A stretch of DNA of 64,000 nucleotides from NCBI RefSeq assembly GCF_050633125.1, contig NZ_JBOEFX010000052.1:6007-70006 (forward strand). Direction: 5' to 3'. The notes beneath the pieces are model-generated. The model saw nothing but the letters and a program-made list of their open reading frames with translations, was not told the DNA's origin and made no database searches. How positions within the stretch are numbered: position 1 is the first letter of the stretch; each line of letters opens with the position of its first letter. The translations under genes and the position numbers were made by a program. Below are positions 9,026 to 16,568 of the stretch, piece by piece. Source of the stretch: Lewinella sp050633125 (GTDB taxonomy: Bacteria; Bacteroidota; Bacteroidia; Chitinophagales; Saprospiraceae).

Positions 9026-9099
9026 AGCCAGCAGAGGGATTCGAACCCCCGACCCGCTGATTACAAATCAGCTGCTCTGGCCAACTGAGCTATGCTGGC
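9026..9099 (-). tRNA. trnT: tRNA-Thr (TGT anticodon)
   Basis: A 74-base cloverleaf with acceptor stem GCCAGCA/TGCTGGC. The anticodon loop TTTGTAA on a GCTGA/TCAGC stem gives TGT (reads ACA). The 3' CCA is not encoded. It is the first gene of the tRNA-tuf transcript, so the main promoter should lie just upstream in 9100-9400. Confidence 0.96.
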
Positions 9100-9474
9100 A
9101 TCATTACCATTTTTCCAAGTCAAACACCTTCTTCAAACTTTCTAAAGAAACACTTTTGCTGAAGGATACATCCTAAGATGGATATAAGTTTGTCTAACTT
9201 AACTAAAGCGGCAAAATTCAATGCTTTTATCTTCCCTTTGGAAGTAACCCTGAGATCATTTTCTCAAAGCGATTGCAAAGATATATCTATTCGGTAAAAG
9301 AAAAAACTTTTGCTGAGATTTTTTTCTCAAGGTTGAAAATTGTTTTCTCAATCACCCCTCAACTCCTTATAAATTAGATCACTCTCTCTTCTCATTATTT
9401 ATGCCAAAAGGTATAAAAAAACAGCGCCGATGATCTACTCTCATCGACGCTGCCCTATTTAACGCAACTAAACA
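9100..9474 (-). other. Spacer between hpf and the tRNA-tuf operon
   Basis: 375 bases without a gene. The hpf terminator occupies 9415-9452. The rest is AT-rich and must contain the promoter of the tRNA-tuf transcript. I could not identify an unambiguous TAnnTTTG box. Confidence 0.5.
9415..9452 (-). terminator. Intrinsic terminator after hpf
   Basis: On the minus strand a 12-bp stem (9441-9452 with 9422-9433, one G-T pair, 7-base loop) is followed directly by seven T. This is a classical Rho-independent terminator 20 bases beyond the hpf stop, and it insulates xerC-hpf from the tRNA-tuf operon. Confidence 0.9.
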
Positions 9475-9777
9475 TTAAATAGTTTCGCGCATTCGTTCTT
9501 TATACTTCACTAATTGCCTTTTGAGAACATCCGTTATTTTATCAATTGAGGCTTCAAAAGTTTTGTCCGTATGCTTGGCTATCAATATATCGCCGGGAAC
9601 AGAAATTCGTACTTCCGCAATTTTGTCTTTAACCTGCCCAGAGTTCTCCAACTTAAGATTTACACGGGCTTCAATAATTCGATCAAAAAAGGTGTCTAAT
9701 TTCCCCAGTTTCTTTTCGATAAATTCGATTAATTTCTGGTCAGCTGTGAAATGAACTGCTTCTGTGTATACTTTCAT
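9475..9777 (-). CDS. hpf: Ribosome hibernation promoting factor (short HPF/RaiA type)
   Basis: A 100-residue protein of the short HPF/YfiA family, which binds the small ribosomal subunit in starved cells and blocks the mRNA/tRNA channel. It starts MKVYTEAVHFTADQKLIEFI and has the family pattern KLGKLDTFFDRIIEARVNLK. A basic C-terminal helix (KRQLVKYKERMRE) follows. It lacks the C-terminal dimerisation domain of long HPF. It lies 68 bases downstream of xerC and ends at a strong terminator. The xerC-hpf pair upstream of the tRNA-tuf block recurs in this phylum. Confidence 0.93.
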   Translation of the reverse strand: MKVYTEAVHFTADQKLIEFIEKKLGKLDTFFDRIIEARVNLKLENSGQVKDKIAEVRISVPGDILIAKHTDKTFEASIDKITDVLKRQLVKYKERMRETI

Positions 9778-9845
9778 GTAGTTACATTTTGTGAATCAAG
9801 GGTACTCGATTCTTTCCTATAAAACCGAGGAGTCTTTCTTCTCCC

Positions 9846-10736
9846 CTATTTGTTTGTTTTTGCTTTTGGATGGGCCTGTTCATAAGACCTCTTGAGCTTT
9901 TCAATAGAATTATGGGTGTAAATCTGGGTTGCAGCCAGACTGCTATGCCCCAATAGTTCCTTAATCGCATTGAGGTCTGCTCCTGCATCTGACAAATGAG
10001 TAGCAAATGAATGCCTCAATACATGGGGGCTGGCACGTTCAAGATAAGGTAATGTTCCCAAATATTGCTTTACTCTATTATAAACCCATTTGGGGTAAGG
10101 TGGTTTTCCTTTATCTGTTAAAATTAGTATTTCACAGTCTGGGAATAACTCTTCCTTACGTTCCTTGTAAACCTTCAGCGCCTGATCTACGGCTCCTCCA
10201 TAAGGAACTAAACGCTCTTTTCCTCCTTTTCCTGATATTCTCAAGCGCTTTTCTGCTCGCAAAACATCTCTCTCCTTAAGGGTCAACAATTCCGAACGCC
10301 GCAATCCTGTTCCATAAAGTAATTCCAATAAAAGTTTATCTCTAGCATCAGAGAAACAAGGATCCTTCGGAAAAGAAGCCAATAAACGAGCCAATGCCGT
10401 TGAATCTGCTGTTACAGGTAATCGCTTCTTGAGTTTTGGCGTTTGAATTGCCGTTGTCGGGTCTTTAAGGTCAGGTTGCTGACGGCGGGAGTAGCGATAA
10501 AATGCTTTTAAACTCGATAATTTACGACGAATACTCGCAGGGGCATGTTCCTGCTCTAATAAGATCGCCATCCAGGATCTTACTTGGCTAGCTTCTATAT
10601 TAGGCCAGCAGCAGCTCCCATAAATTTGAGTAACAAAACTTTGAAACTGAATTAAATCATTTTGATAAGCTTTCAAGGTGTGCTCAGAAAAGCGCTTCTC
10701 GTATTCCAAATGTTTTATAAACCCTCTCACATCCAT
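9846..10736 (-). CDS. xerC: Site-specific tyrosine recombinase XerC
   Basis: A 296-residue tyrosine recombinase that, with XerD, resolves chromosome dimers at dif. The N-terminal SAM-like core-binding domain spans about 1-90 and the catalytic domain about 105-290. All six catalytic residues are visible: R146 (GTGLRRSEL), K170 (SGKGGKER), H238 and R241 (HVLRHSF), H264 (LLGHSS) and the nucleophile Y273 (QIYTH). Length fits XerC/XerD rather than a phage integrase, and the housekeeping context with hpf supports XerC. I saw no dif-like site in the window. Confidence 0.93.
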   Translation of the reverse strand: MDVRGFIKHLEYEKRFSEHTLKAYQNDLIQFQSFVTQIYGSCCWPNIEASQVRSWMAILLEQEHAPASIRRKLSSLKAFYRYSRRQQPDLKDPTTAIQTPKLKKRLPVTADSTALARLLASFPKDPCFSDARDKLLLELLYGTGLRRSELLTLKERDVLRAEKRLRISGKGGKERLVPYGGAVDQALKVYKERKEELFPDCEILILTDKGKPPYPKWVYNRVKQYLGTLPYLERASPHVLRHSFATHLSDAGADLNAIKELLGHSSLAATQIYTHNSIEKLKRSYEQAHPKAKTNK

Positions 10737-10814
10737 ATATTCTCTCTATCTTTAACACTAGGATTAAGGTAATCCTATTCCATCAAAAAAGCAATTATTA
10801 GACGGAAGATTTCT

Positions 10815-11264
10815 ATGAAAAAAGAACGTAAACCGGAAAGCTTTTTACAAAAACCCAGTTACCCTGGAGGGCCTAAAGCCTTGCGTAAGTTTCTTTCTGA
10901 ACAGATACGCTACCCTGAAGCTGCAAAGGCAGAAAAAATTGAGGGGACAGTTAGAGTCAGAATGGATATTGACTTTCACGGGCATGTTATTGGCACTAAA
11001 GTATTAACCGGCTTGGGGTATGGCTGTGACGAAGAAGCCCAGCGGATAGTAAAACTGTTGAAGTTTCAAATCCCCAAGTTGCGAAAGATTCGAGCTACGT
11101 TTCACAAAACCATCAATATTCATTTCCATTATCCTAAAGCAAAATCTACAATTCCACCTTCCCAGCAGGTGAATTATTCTATTACCCCAAAGACTCCTGC
11201 CAAAGACCAGCAAGAGGAGGAAAAGGACCAAGGGGATACTTATAACTACACTATTTCTTTCTAA
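10815..11264 (+). CDS. TonB C-terminal-domain protein without membrane anchor
   Basis: A 149-residue protein whose residues 18-107 match the TonB C-terminal fold: YPGGPKALRKFLSEQIRYPE, then a GTVRVRMDIDFHGHVIGTKV strand pair and CDEEAQRIVKLLK. TonB domains normally contact outer-membrane receptors. This one has no N-terminal membrane segment or signal peptide, so it is either cytoplasmic or acts differently. The tail (about 108-149) is Lys/Gln/Glu-rich and low complexity. It is transcribed away from xerC, and the ExbB/ExbD operon lies just beyond on the opposite strand. Domain call good, role unknown. Confidence 0.7.
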   Translation: MKKERKPESFLQKPSYPGGPKALRKFLSEQIRYPEAAKAEKIEGTVRVRMDIDFHGHVIGTKVLTGLGYGCDEEAQRIVKLLKFQIPKLRKIRATFHKTINIHFHYPKAKSTIPPSQQVNYSITPKTPAKDQQEEEKDQGDTYNYTISF

Positions 11265-11309
11265 AGACGAGACGAATACAAGTCACTTTTTTTAGTTGCT
11301 TAATAAGCT

Positions 11310-11368
11310 CTTCTAAATTACCGGCAGGCTGTATTTTGACCTTAACCAAAATTCGGCACGCCTTATGC
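11310..11368 (+). repeat. Dispersed repeat family 3, copy 1
   Basis: About 57 bases that match 49511-49567 without gaps at 47 of 57 positions counted by eye. The shared core contains caggctg, attttg, cctta and ccaaaattcgg, ending cttatg. A further inverted copy lies at 49356-49399. The core can fold as attttg...caaaat. Origin unknown. Confidence 0.6.
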
Positions 11369-11412
11369 ATGTAAACTTGCTAAACTATTTAGTGCCAGAT
11401 GTAAACTAAAAA

Positions 11413-11444
11413 GCCCTGTCAACATGATATTGACAGGGCCTTTT
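11413..11444. terminator. Bidirectional intrinsic terminator
   Basis: A perfect 9-bp stem gccctgtca/tgacagggc (11413-11421 with 11431-11439) has a 9-base loop, T-rich on both sides. It lies 16 bases past the end of the minus-strand exbD gene, which it most likely terminates. It can also end the plus-strand TonB-domain transcript. Confidence 0.85.
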
Positions 11445-11459
11445 CTTTAGAAGATAATT

Positions 11460-11927
11460 TTACTGTGGCTTTTTCTTAGCCGAGTAATTTACCTTCAACT
11501 GACCGGATTTACGCAGTTTGATTTTCACATCCTGCACAATTCCCATTGTTACTTCTCCATCTACTCGAAGAGAAGAAGTGATCCGTGCCCGCTTGTTTTC
11601 AGGTACTTTCACTTTATGCTTCTCTAAAAAGAGTGGAATATCATCTACGGTAGCGAATGCATCTCCGAGCTGGAGACGTGGTCGTGTACCATAAATTGGT
11701 TGATACTTTTTCTCCGGACGTCCGATATAAAGATAATTTACAAGTGATTTTTCCTCTAGCTTCGTAAGTTCCGTAGCATAAGGAGTAGTCACCTTTACCT
11801 TTAACTCTGCATCACGTAGTACTGTTACCACCATGAAGAAGAATAACAACATAAAGATAATGTCCGGTAAGGAAGCAGTAGAGATAGCCGGTTTGGCTTT
11901 TCCCCTCTTTTTTTGAAATTTAGACAT
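11460..11927 (-). CDS. exbD: ExbD/TolR-family biopolymer transport protein (second copy)
   Basis: A 155-residue ExbD/TolR protein. The short basic N-terminus (MSKFQKKRGKAKPAIST) is cytoplasmic. The single membrane helix at about 20-42 carries the conserved Asp of the proton path (LPDIIFMLLFFFMVVTV). The periplasmic remainder follows. ExbD binds inside the ExbB pentamer and passes proton-motive energy to TonB. It is the last gene of a four-gene minus-strand operon (exbB, small membrane protein, exbD, exbD), 84 bases after the first exbD. Two different ExbD chains per ExbB is common in Bacteroidota. Confidence 0.9.
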   Translation of the reverse strand: MSKFQKKRGKAKPAISTASLPDIIFMLLFFFMVVTVLRDAELKVKVTTPYATELTKLEEKSLVNYLYIGRPEKKYQPIYGTRPRLQLGDAFATVDDIPLFLEKHKVKVPENKRARITSSLRVDGEVTMGIVQDVKIKLRKSGQLKVNYSAKKKPQ

Positions 11928-12011
11928 TCTTGCGTTGTTTTTTTATTACCCTGATATTATACAAGGCAATAACCGTTAACGAATAAACTGGAAGTTTAAG
12001 ACGATACGTGC

Positions 12012-12566
12012 TTATTCTTCACCAAAATTGGTGGGCTCCGCCTCGGAAATTACAAATGGAATTTCTCCTTTAATCACCTTTTGCTGAGCAACAGGCATGT
12101 CATCGCTGTAAGCTACACCGAATTTTTGCCGACTCAAATCATCCCAGAGTTCATAATAAGCTGCTTTCAACTCATTATAGACTTCCAGGTAGGTAGCATA
12201 ACTGGTACCTCGGTCATTTTTAAGAGAAATAATTGCTTTATTGGGGGCCTCGGCCAAGTCTTCTCTCCGCTGTGGATTGGAGATAAACTCAATGGTCTTT
12301 TCCCGCAAATCATCAATATCCATTTCCTCCCCGCGAACGAGTAACATGTTCTGGGCATTTACCAGAACAGAGTATACGTTACGGGTTTTCAATTGTGTAA
12401 TATCCGGTTCTTCATCCGACCATGGCGGTAATTTCACGAGGATACCTTTATCCTCTGCGATCGTAGTGGTTACCAAGAAGAAGATCAATAGCAAGAAGGC
12501 AATATCGGCCATAGAGCCGGCATTGATTTCATTGCTCATACGATCTCTGGTACTCGTCTTTGCCAT
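12012..12566 (-). CDS. exbD: ExbD/TolR-family biopolymer transport protein (first copy)
   Basis: A 184-residue ExbD/TolR protein. Residues ~10-37 hold the motif NAGSMADIAFLLLIFFLVTT with the conserved membrane Asp. A longer periplasmic domain follows (about 40-184), including a segment that binds peptide or partner proteins in this family. It starts 8 bases after the upstream membrane-protein gene, so it is translationally linked. It differs markedly from the next exbD (longer, acidic, different C-terminus), which suggests the two form a heterodimer with divided roles. That last point is inference. Confidence 0.9.
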   Translation of the reverse strand: MAKTSTRDRMSNEINAGSMADIAFLLLIFFLVTTTIAEDKGILVKLPPWSDEEPDITQLKTRNVYSVLVNAQNMLLVRGEEMDIDDLREKTIEFISNPQRREDLAEAPNKAIISLKNDRGTSYATYLEVYNELKAAYYELWDDLSRQKFGVAYSDDMPVAQQKVIKGEIPFVISEAEPTNFGEE

Positions 12567-12574
12567 GATGCAGT

Positions 12575-13087
12575 TTATTTAACGCGGTTAATAATTGGAG
12601 AAATGATTGGCATGATCACTAGAGCTACGAAAGCTAAACCAGCCATCAATAAGCCCATTCGGATGGCGCTACCAATCCATTTAAGGTTTCCTTCGGAAAT
12701 GAAACGACCTTCTGCAGATGTCTCATAATTTTCGATGGCTCCCTTGATCGTGTCATGGTCTGCACTACCAGATGCCATTGTATAGAACAAAAACATCAGG
12801 GCGGCAATAACTAACACACCAAGGATACCTTTGATCGACCCCTTAGGGTTGGAGGCAACGTGATACAAACCGAACAGGACGATACCCGCTGCACAAAGTA
12901 CAGAAAGGGCAATAGCAGCCAGGATACCAAAATTGAAGACGTTAACACCGAAAATTTCGGCATCATCCATCGAATCAAAATAGTAATCCCCTGCACCGGG
13001 AACAGCTATGGCTAGAAAAATCACAACCAGAACCACTCCCACTAGAAAAGCAACTAACTGTCCGTTCTTGCTTAAGAAATTATACAT
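12575..13087 (-). CDS. Small multi-pass membrane protein of the ExbB/ExbD operon
   Basis: A 170-residue protein with four clear hydrophobic segments, at about 11-29, 48-75, 84-104 and 135-160. The third and fourth are separated by a hydrophilic loop (HDTIKGAIENYETSAEGRFI). No enzyme motif is visible. Its fixed position between exbB and exbD (22 and 8 bases away) argues for a role in the same energy-transducing complex. Similar unnamed proteins sit between exbB and exbD in other Bacteroidota, as I recall. Function unknown. Confidence 0.75.
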   Translation of the reverse strand: MYNFLSKNGQLVAFLVGVVLVVIFLAIAVPGAGDYYFDSMDDAEIFGVNVFNFGILAAIALSVLCAAGIVLFGLYHVASNPKGSIKGILGVLVIAALMFLFYTMASGSADHDTIKGAIENYETSAEGRFISEGNLKWIGSAIRMGLLMAGLAFVALVIMPIISPIINRVK

Positions 13088-13109
13088 GGAAGATTAAATT
13101 ACAGGGTGA

Positions 13110-13946
13110 TTAAAATACTTTGTTCTTAGCCATAATGTCAACCAAAGTGATAGAAGCTTCTTCCATCCGGTTAACAATACCGTCAATCTTGTTAACGATA
13201 TAATTGTAAAAAATCTGTAGGATAATGGCCACTACAAGACCAAATACTGTGGTCAAAAGGGCTACCTTAATACCACCTGCAACTACAGCAGGAGAAAGGT
13301 CACCAACAGCTTCAATCCGGTTAAAGGCCTCAATCATACCGATTACCGTACCCATGAAACCAAGCATCGGGGCAATCGCAATGAAAAGAGAAATCCATAC
13401 CAGACCACGCTCTAATAAGCCCATCTGTACACTACCGTAAGAAACGATAGCTTTCTCAACAGCTTCAGGTCCTTCAGCAGAACGACGTAGGCCTTCGTAA
13501 AGCACACTAGCAGTAGGACCGGCAGTAGATTTACAAACCTCCATGGCTCCGTCTACATCGTTAGCAGCTAAGCGCTCATCGATGCGTTCAAGTAATTTGT
13601 CTGTATTGGTAGTAGCCAAATTCAGTGTCAGTATACGTTCAATACAGAACGCAAGACCCAGAATCAGGGTAATCAATACCAAAGACATGAATTTCCAGTC
13701 ACCGTCGATGAAGTTCTTCTTCAGGACTTGGAACATTGTAGGAGCTTCGCCTTCATCAATAGTAGTCATCGATTCGGCAGCTGCTGCTGCTTCTTCCACC
13801 ACTTCTTCGATTGCATCTCCAGCATCTTCTGCTGCTTCTTGAATTTGCTCAGTAGCAGTCTGGTCTTCTTGAGCACTAACGGTATTTACCGTGGAAGCTG
13901 CTAAGCTGAATATCAATAGCAGCGCAAATAATTTTCGCATAGCCAA
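13110..13946 (-). CDS. exbB: MotA/TolQ/ExbB proton channel family protein
   Basis: A 278-residue ExbB/TolQ-type protein forming the proton-channel scaffold for ExbD. An N-terminal signal-like helix (MAMRKLFALLLIFSLAASTV) and an acidic Ala-rich linker (about 25-62) precede the core. Membrane helices lie at about 90-108, 180-205 and 225-250. The family hallmark AIAPMLGFMGTVIGMIEAFN is in the second core helix. The signal-like start plus periplasmic extension is typical of ExbB in this phylum. It is the first gene of the operon; tRNA-Ser lies 46 bases upstream on the same strand. Confidence 0.92.
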   Translation of the reverse strand: MAMRKLFALLLIFSLAASTVNTVSAQEDQTATEQIQEAAEDAGDAIEEVVEEAAAAAESMTTIDEGEAPTMFQVLKKNFIDGDWKFMSLVLITLILGLAFCIERILTLNLATTNTDKLLERIDERLAANDVDGAMEVCKSTAGPTASVLYEGLRRSAEGPEAVEKAIVSYGSVQMGLLERGLVWISLFIAIAPMLGFMGTVIGMIEAFNRIEAVGDLSPAVVAGGIKVALLTTVFGLVVAIILQIFYNYIVNKIDGIVNRMEEASITLVDIMAKNKVF

Positions 13947-13992
13947 CGAGGTTTAACGATTTTGTTTAAAGTAAAGTTGTATTGTTTTGCTG

Positions 13993-14080
13993 CGGAGAGA
14001 AAGGGATTCGAACCCTCGATACGGGGTTACCGTATACACGCTTTCCAGGCGTGCCTCTTCAACCACTCGAGCACCTCTCC
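13993..14080 (-). tRNA. trnS: tRNA-Ser (GGA anticodon)
   Basis: An 88-base class II tRNA with acceptor stem GGAGAGG/TCTCTCC and discriminator G. The anticodon loop CTGGAAA on a CACGC/GCGTG stem gives GGA (reads TCC/TCT). A long variable arm (ATACGG..CCGTAT) and T-loop GTTCGAATC are present. The 3' CCA is not encoded. It may be co-transcribed with exbB. Confidence 0.96.
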
Positions 14081-14234
14081 GAATTAATTTCTTTTAAATA
14101 GGGTCACAAGATGTAACAATCATTCGCAAAAATTGTAAAAAGAAGCTAATAATCAAAATTTTTTTCGGCTCTAGTCCAAAATGGCCCTTCAATTAAGCCT
14201 CAATTATTTTATCAGACACTACTCACCTTTTTCC

Positions 14235-15008
14235 CTATAAGATCGGTAAGTTAAACAATTTCTGGGCATTTTCACTGGTAATTTCCGCAACCTTTCCAGT
14301 TGGCAATCCCTTGATCGAAGCTAATTTATCTGCTACCTCCTGAACGTAAGCACTTTCGTTACGTTTTCCACGATGAGGAACGGGAGCCAAATAAGGGGCA
14401 TCAGTTTCTAATATTATTCGATCCAAAGAAATTTCTGCTAAAGTTTTATCCACCCCACCGTTCTTGAAGGTCACTACACCACCGATACCTAAATATAGGC
14501 CTAATTCCATAATTGCCTCGGCTTGTGCTACATTTCCAGTAAAACAATGAAAAACACCCCTCAAATTAGAATCGCCAACTTCTTTGACTAGTTCAATCAA
14601 CAGATCAAGTGACTCTCTGGCATGGACAACAATCGGACGATCAAACTCCAATGCCCATTCCACTTGCTGCAAAAAAGCTGCTTTCTGCTGTTCTACAAAG
14701 GTTTTATCCCAGTAAAGATCAATGCCTATTTCACCAATCGCAATAAAGTCACGCTGATCCAACCATTTTCGAACCCAAGCCAGGTCTGAAAGGTAATTTT
14801 CTTTTACAGAACAAGGGTGCAACCCCATCATCGGAAAACAACGGCCAGGGTACTCCTCCTCCAATTCCAGCATCCCAGCAATTGAAGATTCATCAATATT
14901 TGGCAGCAAAAACTGCTGAACGCCAACTTGCTGAGCACGTTCTATCATCGCTGCCCGATCATTTTCAAAAGCTTTAGCGTACAGATGAGCGTGAGTATCA
15001 ATCAACAT
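14235..15008 (-). CDS. tatD: TatD family metal-dependent DNase
   Basis: A 257-residue TIM-barrel hydrolase of the TatD family, metal-dependent 3'-5' exonucleases acting in DNA repair and quality control. I choose the ATG at 15006-15008 (MLIDTHAHLY). An upstream in-frame ATG at 15080 would add 24 residues, place DTHAHLY far from the N-terminus and put the -7 box inside the gene. Metal ligands are visible: DTHAHLY, the Glu of IAIGEIGIDLYWD, VVHARES, GVFHCFTGN and ETDAPYLAP. It is divergent from the RNase H gene. Confidence 0.93.
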   Translation of the reverse strand: MLIDTHAHLYAKAFENDRAAMIERAQQVGVQQFLLPNIDESSIAGMLELEEEYPGRCFPMMGLHPCSVKENYLSDLAWVRKWLDQRDFIAIGEIGIDLYWDKTFVEQQKAAFLQQVEWALEFDRPIVVHARESLDLLIELVKEVGDSNLRGVFHCFTGNVAQAEAIMELGLYLGIGGVVTFKNGGVDKTLAEISLDRIILETDAPYLAPVPHRGKRNESAYVQEVADKLASIKGLPTGKVAEITSENAQKLFNLPIL

Positions 15009-15034
15009 ATTTATTTCAATATTTTTCTGGGCCG

Positions 15035-15042
15035 CAAAGGTA
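15035..15042 (-). promoter_or_regulatory. Bacteroidota -7 box for tatD
   Basis: Minus strand TACCTTTG, a perfect TAnnTTTG, 27 bases upstream of the chosen tatD start. No convincing -33 TTTG is visible at the usual distance. Confidence 0.45.
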
Positions 15043-15101
15043 TAGATTCTATTTGGATGTTTTTTGGTGGACGTGAGCAATGTTTACATTAACTTAGCGC
15101 G

Positions 15102-15731
15102 ATGACAAAAAAGAAAAAATATTATGTCATCTGGAAAGGGCACATGCCCGGTATTTATGATGACTGGGCCAAAGCCCAAGCTCAGATCAAGGGTTTCCAA
15201 GGAGCACTATTCAAGAGTTTCCCCTCTATTAATGAAGCAGAAAAAGCACTTAAGGTTGGTCCAAAGTCTTATTTAAGTGGTGGTACCTCTAAGGCTAAGC
15301 CCTCTGGCAAAACACCACGCTCTCAGATAGTATGGCAAAGCTTGTCCGTAGATGCGGCCTGTAGTGGTAACCCTGGCCCCATGGAATACCAAGGTGTGGA
15401 CACCAAGAGTAAAGATCAGGTTTTTCACCAGGCTTTCCCCATGGGTACCAATAATATTGGCGAATTTTTAGCCATCGTACATGGATTGGCACTTTTACAA
15501 AAACAAAATCTCCCCCACCTACCTATTTACACCGATTCAGCTACAGCAATGGCCTGGGTAAGGAAGAAAAAAGTAAAAACAAATCTCGTTAACGACAGCC
15601 GTACGGCTACCTTGCACGAATTGATTATAAGAGGAGAGAACTGGTTAAAGACCAATACTTTCACCAATCCCATTCTGAAATGGGATACCGATAGCTGGGG
15701 AGAAATACCCGCTGATTTTGGCAGAAAATAA
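15102..15731 (+). CDS. rnhA: RNase H with N-terminal viroplasmin domain
   Basis: A 209-residue protein with the caulimovirus-viroplasmin/RNase H1 N-terminal domain at about residues 5-50 (YYVIWKGHMPGIYDDWAKAQ and FKSFPSINEAEKAL), which binds RNA/DNA hybrids. A Ser/Lys linker follows, then an RNase H domain from about residue 83. Catalytic acids are visible: D in VDAACSGNPGP, E in NNIGEFLAIVHGL, D in IYTDSATAMAWV, and an acidic residue in KWDTDSWGEIPADF. It removes RNA from RNA-DNA hybrids such as R-loops and primers. It is divergent from tatD and followed by a rhomboid gene after 134 bases. Confidence 0.9.
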   Translation: MTKKKKYYVIWKGHMPGIYDDWAKAQAQIKGFQGALFKSFPSINEAEKALKVGPKSYLSGGTSKAKPSGKTPRSQIVWQSLSVDAACSGNPGPMEYQGVDTKSKDQVFHQAFPMGTNNIGEFLAIVHGLALLQKQNLPHLPIYTDSATAMAWVRKKKVKTNLVNDSRTATLHELIIRGENWLKTNTFTNPILKWDTDSWGEIPADFGRK

Positions 15732-15865
15732 TAGAGACTAATACCAAGACTTTAAACGTTTCGTAGAAAAAGCAGTGGAATCCGTAGGTAATCTCGACAG
15801 AAAAGGGGAATTAGTTGTTATCTTTATTACGATCCTGATTTCTTTTTTTAATTCTATCCATAAAG

Positions 15866-16546
15866 ATGGCTTTTACCCAACGACTTAAGCATTCAATAGG
15901 CTGGCCGCTCGCTTTACTCGCCATTATCTGGTTAGTTTTCCTATTAGAACAGGCAACTGCCTCAGAATGGTTTATTTATGGTATTGCTCCACGTAAAACT
16001 TACGCCTTACGTGGTATCCTAACTACGCCATTTCTACACGGTAGCTGGGCGCATCTTTTATCCAACTCAGCACCCTTCCTGGTCTTAATGGCTATGATTA
16101 TCTTCTTCTATCCACGTGTTGCTTTTTCTGTGCTCCTTCTTATCTATCTGGGAACGGGAATAACCATGTGGCTTTTTGCAGACCCCGAAGCACTCTTTTC
16201 TGCCTTTAATCGCGCTAATTATCACATTGGTGCCAGTGGGGTCGTCTACGGGATGGCAAGTTTTCTCGCTTTTACCGGATTTTTCCGGCGAAACATTCGA
16301 GCGATAGCGATATCTCTGGTCATTGTCTTTTACTATGGAGGAATGATATGGGGAGTACTGCCTACTCAGGAAGGAGTTTCCTGGGAAGGGCACCTTTTAG
16401 GGGCATTAGTAGGCGTATTTACAGCTTACTGGTTTCGTCAACGCATTGAAGAAGCTGAAATACGCAGAAAGCCCAGCTATGAGCTGGAACAGGAAGAAGA
16501 ACAGTACTTCTTTCCTCGGGACATCTTCAACAGAAAAAAGGAATAA
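15866..16546 (+). CDS. Rhomboid family intramembrane serine protease
   Basis: A 226-residue membrane protein with about six helices. The catalytic dyad is Ser124 in the GASGVVYGMASF motif and His176 in WEGHLLGALVG. The supporting HGSWAHLLSNSAPF segment (residues 58-71) supplies the oxyanion-side His and Asn of the family. Rhomboids cleave substrates within or near the membrane; the substrate here cannot be told from sequence. The tail is charged and cytoplasmic (RKPSYELEQEEEQY). Its stop codon is followed directly by a relic of repeat family 1 and then by the converging subtilase gene. Confidence 0.93.
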   Translation: MAFTQRLKHSIGWPLALLAIIWLVFLLEQATASEWFIYGIAPRKTYALRGILTTPFLHGSWAHLLSNSAPFLVLMAMIIFFYPRVAFSVLLLIYLGTGITMWLFADPEALFSAFNRANYHIGASGVVYGMASFLAFTGFFRRNIRAIAISLVIVFYYGGMIWGVLPTQEGVSWEGHLLGALVGVFTAYWFRQRIEEAEIRRKPSYELEQEEEQYFFPRDIFNRKKE

Positions 16547-16568
16547 TTTATATTCGTGCTGTTCCTTA
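16547..16568 (+). repeat. Relic of palindromic repeat family 1 (right end only)
   Basis: tttatattcgtgctgttcct-ta matches the right terminus of the family 1 elements at 42140-42162, 61000 and 62320-62361. The last TTA at 16566-16568 is the complement of the TAA stop of the converging subtilase gene. I see no matching left end. Confidence 0.6.

Noticed and set aside
9846..10736. xerC as the integrase of a genomic island at the tRNA cluster
   Set aside because: Length, catalytic residues and xerC-hpf-tRNA-tuf context are those of the housekeeping recombinase, and no attachment-site duplication of a tRNA end is seen.
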